A program made the position numbers and the translations under genes. The notes below the pieces were generated by a model. It had not been told where the DNA came from. It saw nothing but the letters and a program-made list of their open reading frames with translations, and did no database searches. A DNA stretch of 64,000 nucleotides from Pigmentiphaga litoralis (lineage in GTDB: Bacteria > Pseudomonadota > Gammaproteobacteria > Burkholderiales > Burkholderiaceae_B), in the NCBI RefSeq assembly GCF_013408655.1, contig NZ_JACCBP010000003.1:186001-250000 (forward strand), given 5' to 3'. Positions 21,201 through 33,200 of the stretch are shown here, one piece after another; position 1 is the first letter of the stretch, and each line of letters begins with the position of its first letter.

Positions 21201-24200
21201 GTACCTGAGCGGCTCGCTGGCCTTCCGCAAGGGCGACCGCGTCAATGTCGACGTGAACCTGGGCGGCCTGCAGACGCTGTTCGACCAGACCGCGGGCGTG
21301 GGCTCGCGCCTGAACCTTGAAGTCGAAATGCTGACGCTGGGCGGCGCGAACCTGACCGGCTTTGCCGGCGTGGGCGGCCCGTACCGCTACGGCGCCGATG
21401 CCAACGGCGACGGCCTGGGCGACCTGATCAACGAAGGCGCGATCGGCCTGGTGATCGACGACGTGGACTTCGGCATGGCGATCGCCACGCCGGGCCTGCT
21501 GGCGATCCCGCAACTGGCGTCGGTGGCGCCCAAGTTCCTGGCGGTCAAGGCCCATGTGGGCACGGCGGGCCTGGTGGGTGTGGACGAGTCCGTCATGGCG
21601 GTCGAAGCCCACAACATCGACGTCAACATCAATACCTTCTACCTGCCGTCGGGCGGCGCGCTGAATGCGGCCCTGCAGCTGTTCGGCCCGCCGTCCATCG
21701 ACTGGGCAAGCAGCTTTCCGACCTCGCCGGAAGACATCAACAACAACAAGGTGCTGGATGCGGGCGAAGACCGCGACCTGAACGGCGTCCTGGCCACCAA
21801 GGGTTACGCGCTTCCGGCCGGCGGCAACAATGCCGTCATCATCGATTTCGCCGAAGAGATCGTGCAGGCCAAGGTGGGCTATGCCGAAATCAACATCGGC
21901 GGCTTCGTGCAGCTGTCCGCCTCGATGGCCTTCACCAAGAAGGGCGCCGAACAGGTCACGCTGAGCAACGGCCAGCAGACGACGGTCACCTCGCTTGCGG
22001 TCGGCATCAACGACGCCTACGGCTTCATCGGCGTGGGTGGCTACTGGCGCGATTCCAACGGCGACAACCGCATCGACGAAAAGGACACGCCTGACACCAG
22101 CGCGGTCGGCCTGGCGGTCGAGAACCTGGACCTGGGCCTGGTGCTTGCCAAGGAACTCGTCATCGGCACGACCGGCGTCGACATCGGCGTGTATGTCGCC
22201 GGCATGGCCAGCATCGACAGCATCGGCCTGGTTGGCGTCGACGGCGCTGAAGTCAATGCGCAGAATCTGAAGATCGAAATCAACACCGGTGCACGCGTCA
22301 CGCTGCACGCGGGCCAGACCACGCACGACGCCGACACCGGCGCCGTCTCGATCGCCAGCGGCGTGAATGTCACGTTCGCCCTGACCACGATCGATTTCAG
22401 CCAGTCCACCCACACCAACGCCGCGGGCGCGACGGTGGGGGGCTACGCCATCGAAACCGGCAATGCCGCCGAACCCGTGGTGCTGACCTACAACGAACAA
22501 TTGCTGCGCGTGTTCGGCGAAGCCCAGGTCAAGCTGTTCGGCCTGGTATCGATGACCGGCGTGCTGGACTTCCGCGTCAGCGAAAGCGAAGGCCTGACCG
22601 CCTTTGCCGACGTGACCGTCAAGATCGGCCCGGACGCATTGAACCTGAGCCGTCACGCGACCGGCCTGCTGGTCATCCGCGGCGGCGCGGATCCCGGCGT
22701 CGCCATGCGCCTGGCCATGGACGCGAACCTGTCCATCGGCAGCGTCGTCCGCCTGGAAGCGGACCTCGACCTGAGCCTGAATACCTTCGGCAAGGACATC
22801 GTCTACACGGTGCCCGAGCAATTCCTGGACAAGGTTGACTTCACCCAGTTCACGATCGGCGCCGCGCCTCCGGGCAAGCCCGGCTGGGTCGGCCCGTATG
22901 CGGCTGTGGTCGGCAACGGCAACCTGTCCTTGCTTGACGGCGCCCTGAACCTGAAGGGTGACTTCAGCATCATCGTGTCCGAATCGAACGGTGTCGTGCG
23001 CGCCGAGCTCGGCGCGACCGCCGTCCTCGACCTGCCGCTGTTCGAGCCCCTGTCGGTCACCGGCACCCTGGGCATCGTGGCCGATGGCAGCTCGAGCGGC
23101 GTCTATGGCGCCTTCGAGGTGGGCGGTTCGGGTACGCAATCGACCATCATCGATGGCGGCGCCTTCAGCGTCGCCGGCAGCTTTCTGCTGCAACTGAACA
23201 CCACGTCGGCCAAGCAGGAAGTGCGCACGCTGGCGCTGAATGCAGCGGGGCAGCCGGTGGGCACCGTGCAGCTCGACCCGCAGATGTTGCGCATGTCGGG
23301 CAACGCGACCATTGCGGTCGGCCCGGTGGAAATGAAGGGCGCGGTCGACCTGCTGATCAACAAGGAAGGCGTGCAGGCCGCGATGGACCTGTCGCTGGAA
23401 CTGGGCGGCTTCGGTGAAGTCCAGGTCGGCGGCGCCGCGGCGTTCCTGATGAGCGAAAGCGAAGGCCCGATCTTCGCGCTGCGCGTGGCGACCCACGTCG
23501 GCCTGAGCGCCGGCGTGCTGGGTATCGGCGCGGACGCGGTCATCGAGATCAACACCGGATCGAGCGACTACACGACCCTGCACGGCGACGTGATCAAGGG
23601 CAACACGATGTTCAACATGCAGCTGGATGGCACCATCCAGCTTCTGTCGTTCAAGGTCGACTTCGATGGCGGCATCAGCGTCGTCAACGATGTCTTCAAG
23701 CTCGAATTCAACGGACACCTGAACTTCTTCAATGCGCTGACGGTGGACGTCGGCGGATACGCGGATTCGGAAGGCAACTTCGAAATCCGCGGCAAGGCCG
23801 AGATCGACATCCATCTCGGACCGCTGCACCTGAACGCGGGCATGTCGCTCACGCTCAGCAGCCAGCCGCGTTTTGCCGCGGCGGCGTGGGGTTCGCTCGA
23901 CTTCGAAATCGACCTCGGTCTGTTCTCCATCGACTTCACCCTGGCCGGCTTCCGCGCCGAAATCGACATCAACGCCGGCAGCGCCTACATGGCCGCGCGC
24001 GTGACCGTCATGGGCATTACGGTGGGCGGCAGCTTCAAGTGGTCGTGGGCCGATCCTCCACAGATCGCCTACCAGGTGGGCGACACGCTCTACCTGAACA
24101 TGGGCGACAACGCGGGCCGCTATGGCGACTCGGTCTACAACGACATCGTTCATGAGTCCTACTCCATCGAACAGGAGAAGGACAGCAACGTCGTCAGCGT

Positions 24201-27200
24201 CAGCTCGCTGGGCGAGAACGCCACATTCACGGGCGTGAAGCACATCGTCGGCCGCGGCGGCTCGGGCAACGATTCGGTCTATGTCGGCCGCTACGTGACC
24301 GCGCAACTGGACCTGGAAGGCGGCGACGGCAACGACAGCTTTGTCATCCTCGGCGGCGGCGCAGGCAGCGTCATTCGCGGTGGCGCCGGCAAGGACGAGT
24401 TCCTGAGCGGCGACACCAGTGGCATCCGCTTTGAAGGTGGCGCGGGCGACGACCGCTTTGCGGGCGGCGATGGCGCCGACATCATCGACATGGGCGAGGG
24501 CGTCAACACCATCAAGAGCGGCGGCGGCAACGACGTCATCTATGTGGGCGCGGGCAACAACACGATCGAATCGGGCAACGGCGACGACCTGATCTACGTG
24601 TCGGGTGCCGGCACCCTGAACCTGAAGGGCGGCTTCGGCAACGACCGCCTGGTGCTGGCCGCATTCGCCAGCACGTCGCCGCTCCTGATGGGCGACCACC
24701 AGCTGCGCACGACGGTCAATGGCGCCGAACGCATCATCAACTTCGATGACACGCTGGACCGCCTGGAAGTCACCGATACGTCGGCGACCCGCACCATTCT
24801 CAAGATGGGTTCCGGCGCCAGCTGGGGCCTGACCGATTTCAGCCTGTACAGCAGCGGCATCGTCGACGTCACGCAGGCCACGCTGATCAACGCGCCGGGC
24901 GCGCTCCTGAGCATCAACGCGGCGGGGATCGACGGCACGCTGACGACCAACGTGGCCCAGCTGAACGTGGTCAACCGCGGTACGGCAGGCAGTGCGTACA
25001 GCAATATCGTGGTCCGTGAAACCGACAGCCTGGCCATCGTCACCGACGGCTACGCAGCCGGCGGGCTGACCACGCCGAACGGACTGATCGATGTCCAGCT
25101 GGCCACGCGCGAGGCCATCCTCTCGCTGGACCAGGGCGCGATCACGACCGGTACGGGCGGCGGCAACATCACGATCGTCGCCGACGACGTGGACTTCCGG
25201 TCGGGCTACGACCAGGTCAGCGGCACGGGTCAACTGACCCTGCGCGCCTGGTCGGCCGACCAGAGCTACCGCGTCGGCGCGGCGGCCCAGGGTCTGTATG
25301 GCGGCGATTACTCGCCAGGCCTGGACTCCGGCTATTTCGAATTCAGCATGAGCGACCTGTCGGCGCTCAAGGACGGCTTTGCCGCCATCCGCCTGGGTCA
25401 CATCGCGGCGGGCGTGCAGATGTACGTCGGCGATGTCGAAGACGCCCGCGTGGGCGAGTTCAACTACTCGGCCTTGCTGCGCGACAACGCAACGCTGCTG
25501 TCCGATCGCATCAACATCGTGGGCGATGTGCAGTCCACCGAGGTCCTGACCTTCCAGGGCCGCCTGATGGAAATCCAGCGCCAGAACGTGCGCACGCCCA
25601 TGGGCGCGCCCGACTCCGGCATCCATGCGCGTCAGACCGTCCTGCGCCTGACCGAACAGCTGGTCGTGACCGGCTGGCTGCGCGGCGATGACCTGGTCGA
25701 CGTGACGGTCATCGGCACCACGGGCGCCGACGCCATCGTCGGCTACGGCGCCGATGCGAACAGCATTACCGGCGACAAGGGCGCCGCGATTGAAACCCTG
25801 AAGGCCGGCGGCAAGGTCATGATGACCGGTTCCAAGTCCGTCATCCTGGCCGCCGGGGTCTATGCCGAAGGCGCCGACGCGCAGATCGCCATTGGCGCGG
25901 GCACGTCGTTCAAGCTGCTGGAAGGCGGCATGGTGTCGGCCGAGGGCGACCGGTCGCTGATCACCCTGGCATCCAACGGCTCGCTGGGCCTGCTGTCGGG
26001 CAGCGCGGTGCTGTCGGGCGCGAAGTTCGTGACCGGCCAGCAGACGCCGGTCCTGACCGGCATGGGCGCAGGCGTGGTGATCCAGACCACGGGCGAACTG
26101 ATGCTGGCGGGCTCGTTGACCGCCGCCGGTTCCATGCGTATCGACGCGGGCGCCGTCAGCGATCCGCATGCCGACTACTTCGACAACCTGCCGGGCAAGC
26201 AGCTGGCCGTCACGACGCAAGGCGCCAGCTTCGCGTCCATCATTTCCGCACTGAACCAGAGCCAGATCCACGTCGATCTGCGCGCGCTGTTCGGCGCCGA
26301 CAACACGCCGCTGGCCGATCTGGCCTCCGTCACGTCGCTGGCCAACTACACGCCGTTCGAATCGCTGACCGATGCCGCCAAGGACATCCTGGTCGCGTCG
26401 CTGGGCTACACAACCCATGCCGACGGCGGGTATTACAACGCCGTCACGCACACCTTCGGCACCACGCTGACCGAAGGCGAACTGGTGGCGTATCGCAACG
26501 CCGATATCGTCTGGGGCGCCGCGGGCACGCCTGCCGCCAACGCCACGTTCGAACAACTGAGCAAGGCGCAGCAACAGGCCGTGGCCAGTTCGCTGGGCTA
26601 CACGATGTTCGACGGCCTGGTGTTCACGCACACGACCGCCGCCGGCACCATGACGGTGGCGACCGCATTCACCCAAGGTCCGTCCTACGACTACGACAAC
26701 GCTCGCATCGATTGGGCAGGCGCGGGCGTCACGACGCCGGCCGCCGGCACGGCGTTCGCCGCGCTGTCGGGCGCACAGAAAATGGTCGTGGCCGAAGCAC
26801 TGGGCTACACCTTCGATTACTACTCGATGCCAGGTGACCTGTGGTTCGGCACCGGGGTGGATGCCACCCCGATCGCCACCATTCCGGGCGCCGATGCCGC
26901 ATGGAGCCAGCTGACAGCCGAACAGCGCGCGATCGTTGCCGAATTCATCGATCACGGCGAAGGCTACAAGAACTTCTTCAACTACAACGCCGCGCCAGGC
27001 AAGAAGTCGGTCGCCGACTTCACGCAAGGCCCGTCGTCGGACTACACCAACGCCGGCATCTACTGGGGCACGGCAGGCACGCCTGCCGCGAATGCCTCGT
27101 TTGGCGAGCTGACCGCCGCGCAGCAGAAGGTCGTGGCGCGCAGCCTCGGCTATGAAGTGCTGGAAGGCGTCAACTTCATCAAGGCCGACGCGGCCGCGCC

Positions 27201-30200
27201 GCTGCGCGTGGTCGACGGCTTTGCCGAAGGCAAGGCAGGTGACTACAACCTGGACGCCATCAACTGGGGCGGTGTGCATGCACCGGCCGCTGGCGCGACC
27301 TTTGAAGACCTGAACCCGTCGCAGCGCGCCGTGGTGCTGGAATCGCTGGGCTACGCCGAAGTCGATCGCCAGGTTTTCTACAATGCCACCACCGGCAAGG
27401 CCTTCGGCACGCTGGTCGAAGGCGCAGGCCGCGACTACACGATTGCAGGCATCAACTGGGGCACGCTGACCCGTCCGGCCGACGGCACCCCCTTCGACAA
27501 CCTGGGCACGGCCCAGCAGGACGCGGTCCTGTCGCAGCTTGGCTATCAGCGCTGGGATGGCGCGGTCTATTACAACGCGCTGGCGGCAAGCGGCGCGCAA
27601 TACAAGGTCACGTTCGCCGCCGGTACGGATTTCCGCGCCGACACCCTGCGCTGGAGCGATGTGGACCGGCCGGCCGAAGGCACCGCGTTCGACGCGATGA
27701 CGCTGGACCAGCAGTTCCGTGTCTACGACCAGAGCGGCTTTACCAAGTACGGCCAGACCGTCTACTACAACGCGAATGCTGCCGACGGCAAGCACCTGAT
27801 GACGACGTTCACCCAGGGCATCGACTACACCAATGGTGTGGATGCCGCCGGGGAGACGAATCGCTGGCTGGTGAGCGACGGCACGCATGAATACGTGGTC
27901 GAAGCCTATGACGCGGAAAACGATGGCGTCGTCGATTCGATCCGTGTCCTGGAACCGCATCCCCTGACCGGACAGCGCGGCTTCGGCTTCCTGCTGACCG
28001 GCACCATCTACACTTTGCAGGACAACGCCGATTTCATCGTGTCGACCGCCGATGACGTGATCGTGCGCGGCAACATCAACCTGCTGGGCCAAGGTTCCGA
28101 CCTGGTCCTGCAGTCGGACCAGTGGCTGTATTGGGAAGGCCAGGCCAACGTCAACGGCAACATCACGTTGCTGGGTGGCGTCGAGATCGACGGCACCGAC
28201 CGCGGCGGCGCGAATGCCGATGGCACGAGCGTGTACGTCAATGCCTCGTCGGTCCTGAACACGACCCGCGCGGGCAGCCAGATCACCATCGCGGGCAGCC
28301 AGGATGTCGAGTTGCACGGTGCGATCGTTGCCGGCGGCACGCTGGGTGCGACCGGGGTGACCTGGTCGGGCGCCGATTCGAGCATCGTCGTCATGGCAGG
28401 CCAGCAGGTGTCGATCGACACCGGCCTGCAGGCCGCGAAGTCGGTCAGCGTGATCACGACCGGCCTGACAGGCGCCGATGACGGCGGCTGGGGTGTCGTG
28501 ATCGGCAGCGCAGGCGGCCTTAACGCCGCGGGCATCACGTCCAATCAGTCGGGCGGCTCGGTGTCCATCAACGCCTACGGCGGCGTGACCATTGCGGGCA
28601 GCATCGTTTCGGGCGGCACGATTCGCCAGGTATTCGACGCCCAGGGCGCACTGCAATCCGAAACCATCGAGTGGTCGCCTGAAGCGTCCACCATCAACGT
28701 CAAATCAGCCGGTCAGTTGTACCTGGGCGGCCAGGCGCCCACCGAAACCGGCGGCACCGTGGAAGTCGGCGCGACCCTGCGCGCCAGCCAGCGCATCGAC
28801 CTGGCGGGCGGCTACAGCGCGGACGGCATCGGCGTGAAGATGCCGGGCGGCGCGCGCGTCGCCACGCACAATGCCGATGGCGTGATCACGATTTCCGCGT
28901 CGCAGGATGCCGAGATCAACGGTCTGGTCGTCGCCGGTGGCGAGATCATCGATCACTACGACCCGGCAGGCATGTCGCTGGGCAGCAGCACCCGCACCTT
29001 TGGCGGGGATTCGGTCATCACGATCACGGCCGACCAGCAGATCCGGCTGGGCCGCGATCTGATGGCAGGCAAGAGCATCGACGTGCGCGGCGGGATCGGG
29101 CAGGGCGTGCCGACGGCCGCCAATCCTTGGGCAGACCAAGGCATCGTGGTGGGCGGCAACGTCCACCTCAAGACGTGGCAGGAAGACAGCACGCTGTCGC
29201 TGTCGGCCTCGGGTGACGTGTCGGTGCTGACGCCGGCATGGACCCAGGAACTGACCGCGGCGGGCTTCGCGCAATATGCCGACGGTCATCTGACGCAAGA
29301 TGTGTCGTTCACCCTCCTCGTGCAAGACGGCAGCGTCGTGCGCAGCGGCGTCGTGACCCTGGCGGCAGCCAGCACGTCGGGCAATACGGGCCTGGCCTCG
29401 CTGGTCTCCGACCTGCAGGCAGCCATCGATGCCGTGCCGTCGCTGACGCCATACGGCCTGAAGGTGCGCCTGAACGACGGCCACCTGATGATCACCGGCG
29501 ACATCGCCTTCTCGCTTGCCTCGGCAAGCAGCCAGGCCGGTCTGCTGGGCTTCACGCAAGCCGAAGGCGGGATGGCAGCATCCGATCGCGGCTGGGCGCT
29601 GGACGCCAGCCAACGCGGCTCCGTCGTCAGCCTGGGCCGCGCCAACGCCCCGAGCGGCGACATCACCATTTCCGGTTCGATCCGCGCGTACGCCGGCATC
29701 AACCTGTATGCCGGCACCAATGCGCTGGGCAACCAGAGCGTCGAGCTGACCGAAACCGGCCTGATGGAAACGCTCAGCGGCGGCATGCACCTGAGCCCCG
29801 CCGGCAACGCGATCATCAAGGGCGACCTGGTGGCGCGCGGCACCAATGCCGACATCGTGATCGATGCCCGCAACACGCTGGAACTGCGCGGCGACCTGAC
29901 CGCGCAGCGCGACATCATCATCAATGCCGGCAGTGCGGTGCACGCGGGCGAAGTCAGCCTGAAGACGACTGCGTCGGCCAACTTCAATGTGCTGGACGCC
30001 GGTGGCCGGATCATCATGACCGGCATGAACGACGTGTCGATCGACAGTGCGATCGGCCGCGCCAACCCGACGCTGGGCATGGTCAAGCTGGTCTCCACCA
30101 GCGGCACGCTCACGCTGGAACACAATGCGGGCTGGGTCGAAACCGGGTCGCAGATCGTGCTGTCGGGCAAGAACGTCGACCTGGCTGGCGTGATCCGCAG

Positions 30201-33200
30201 CAATGGCGCGACGGCAGCCTCGTACGACTACGAAGTCGACATCAGCGCGAAGCAGGACGTGCTGCTGCATGCCGACATCGTGCTGGCAGGCTCGCTGCGG
30301 GTGGTGGCCGGGGGCAACCTGTCCGTGTACGCATCGCCCATCAGCGCCGACCAGGCAGGCCAGAGCCTCGTGCTCTCGGCGGGCGGTGACGTCTACCTGG
30401 GTTCGACCGGCAACCATGCCGGCGGCACCGTGCTCGAAGCCAGCCGCCTGCTGGACATCAAGGCCGGCGGCGTGCTGCGCATGGCGTCCGACAGCCAGCT
30501 CTACAGCATTGCCGATGGCAGCCTGATCCGCCTGGATGGCGGCCGTCTCGACCTGCAAGGCAGCGTGCGCGCGGGCGCCGACTACAACCGAGTGACCAGC
30601 GGCTGGGCCTCGTCGGGTACCGACACCTCGATCAGCCTGCGCAGTGCGCAGGACACGGTCATCGGCACGCAACTCATGGCTGGCGCAAAGATCCAGATCA
30701 TTGCGGGCTCGGATGCCGAAGGCAACAGCATTCTCATGACCACCGGCAGCGGCGTGACCGTGACCGGTGCGGCAGGGCAGGTGACCATGCTGGCCGATGG
30801 CGATCTGGTCATGCAGCGCAACACCTCGATCAGCGCGACTGGCCTGGGCGCCGATGTCGAACTGCAGGCCCGCTCGCAAGTGGTCGTGTCCGGCCGCGTG
30901 CTGGCCGATGACCAGGTGCGCGTGCTCGGCGGCTCCGATGCCGCGACGCGCATCGGCGTGCTCATCGACACCCTGGTGCTCGACGGCAATGGCGGCTATG
31001 TGTCGGGCGGTATCCTCGACACGCATGAAGGCGGTTCGGTCACCATCCGCGCGCAGGACGGCATCACCATCGCGGCCATCATTGGCCAGCAGGTGGCGCA
31101 AGCCACGCCGACGCGCGCCACGGTCCACCATGTCACCATCGAATCGACGTCCGGTGACGTCAACCTGCTGCGCAACATCGAAGTGCAGGAGTCGGTCTCC
31201 CTGATCGGCGGCAACATCAACCTGACGGCCGGCAGCCACATCTTCGCCTTTGGCGCCGATGCGTCGATCTACATGCATGCCCGCGTCAAGCTGACGCTGT
31301 CGAGCGCCAGTACCGGCGCCAACGACTCGCCGATCGTCATGGCAGGGTCGCAGGTCCATCTGTCGGCGCCGACGGTCCTGATCAACGGCAACATCCAGGT
31401 CGACAAGGACAGCACGGACGGCCTGCTGCTGGTGAACGCAGGCAGCACGCTGACCCTCGGCGGCTTCCTGGGCTCGGCGCACAACATCACGCTGAACGCG
31501 GGCGTGGACATGAACTGGACACAGGGCCGCATGGAGCAGCCCATCCTGCGTGCGCAGCTGTCGGGCGGCAACATCACCGTGCAGAACCAGGGCCTGATCC
31601 AGGCTGTGGGCACGCTGAAGGTCCAGGCCGGCGGCAACGTCGTGCTCGACGCCGCGCAGCAGGTCGCTGCCGCGCGCCCGGTCGAAGTCACCAGCTACCA
31701 GACCAAGGAAGAAAAGGTCGACGTGGTGACCGGCTACACCCAGGTGGCCGATGGCTTCATCCTAATGCCGACGGTCAGCTACGTCACGACGTCCATCACC
31801 GAGCAGATCGGCACGGAACGCGTGAAGGTCGGCAGCACGTATCACACGCTGGACGTCACGCTGTCGCAGACGGGCTACTACAACCCGAAGGCGGCCATCG
31901 GCGCGCAATACCGCGAATTCCTGATCGAAGGGATCGATTACTACAACGACGCCAGCCAGCGGCCAGCCGGCAGCACGATTCCGGTTGTGAACTGGGCCAA
32001 TGCGGGCGACGAACAGAACCCGACGCGCTCGGCGCAGGCCCCCAGCGGCGACTACAAGAACGCTGCCTACCGCACCTTCTCGCAACTGAATGATGCGCAG
32101 CGCTGGGCCGTGCTGAACGCCACCGGCTTCATGCCGCTGTATGACTTCGGTTATGACGCCGCGACGGCAAGCACGGTCAAGACGCTGAACGGCGGAACCT
32201 CGACGACGGCGTGGGCGCCTGACTGGGCCGGCAACGCCAAGCAGGTCTTCTACATCAACGTGGCCGGCTGGCGGGACAAGTACGTGCTGATGCAGGTCGG
32301 CGCGCAGGAAGACATCCTGCGCCTGGTCAGCGACGGCACACCGGCCTACCTGAACGGCGACACCGTTGCCGACGGCGTGGGCAGCGGCACCTGGGTGGCG
32401 GCCAACCAGCCGCACAGCGGCGAACTGGTCGGCACCTACACCGATCGGGCCAAGGTCTTCTACGACCAGGTCAGCTCGGTCTATACCAGCAACACCTACC
32501 AGACCAACTTCAACTGGTCGCAGAACGCCTGGGACTACGACAACAAAGCCGGCAGCTGGCAAGTGTCGTACATGAACGGCACGGGCACCCGCACCTTCGG
32601 CACCATGGCCGACGGTCATACGGGCACGCTGTCGTATGCCCCGCAATGGTCGTGGCTCGATCTGAGCGACGCCAACAAGGCGGACTTCGTCCAGAACTAC
32701 GGCATTTCGGGCAGCTCGCCCGCTACCGCCAACATTCGCGCGATCGCGGCGTACCAGTCCACGCTCAACAGCGGCACGGCGTCGCTGGTCAACATCGGCA
32801 CCTATTTCGACGGCGTGCGCGAAGTCGGCGTGGCCCCTGGCATCCAGGCTGGCTACGGCGGACCGACCCTGTGGTGGTGGGCCAACTTCGTTGGCGCCGC
32901 GCTCGAATTGCGCGGCAACGACAGCTGGCTCGGCAGTCACTACAACAGCAGCCGCAGCGACGACTGGAACGACGATGCGCAGGCATTGCGGTTCAGCGAC
33001 GCGACCTATGCCGTGCGCCTGTACCAGCACATCAACTACGGGGGCTGGAACGCCGACTATCGCGGCACCAGCGCCAACCTGGGCGGTGTGAACGACGAGT
33101 CGAGCTCGGCCCTGGTGTGGGGCAAGCGCTACGAACAGTACAAGGACTACGCGTATCAGTGGACGTCCACGACGTCCAACATCTTTGATCAGCGCGTGCA

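Noticed and set aside
14485..28656. Minus-strand open frame of more than 4,700 codons, and similar long minus-strand frames at 6130-12030, 38044-43347, 43600-51156, 53983-57756 and 58042-61737
   Set aside because: They lie antisense to the coherent giant gene. Their products are Q/R/H/A-rich low-complexity strings that simply mirror the plus-strand repeats, and no domain is recognisable. High GC and a stop-poor antisense frame explain them.
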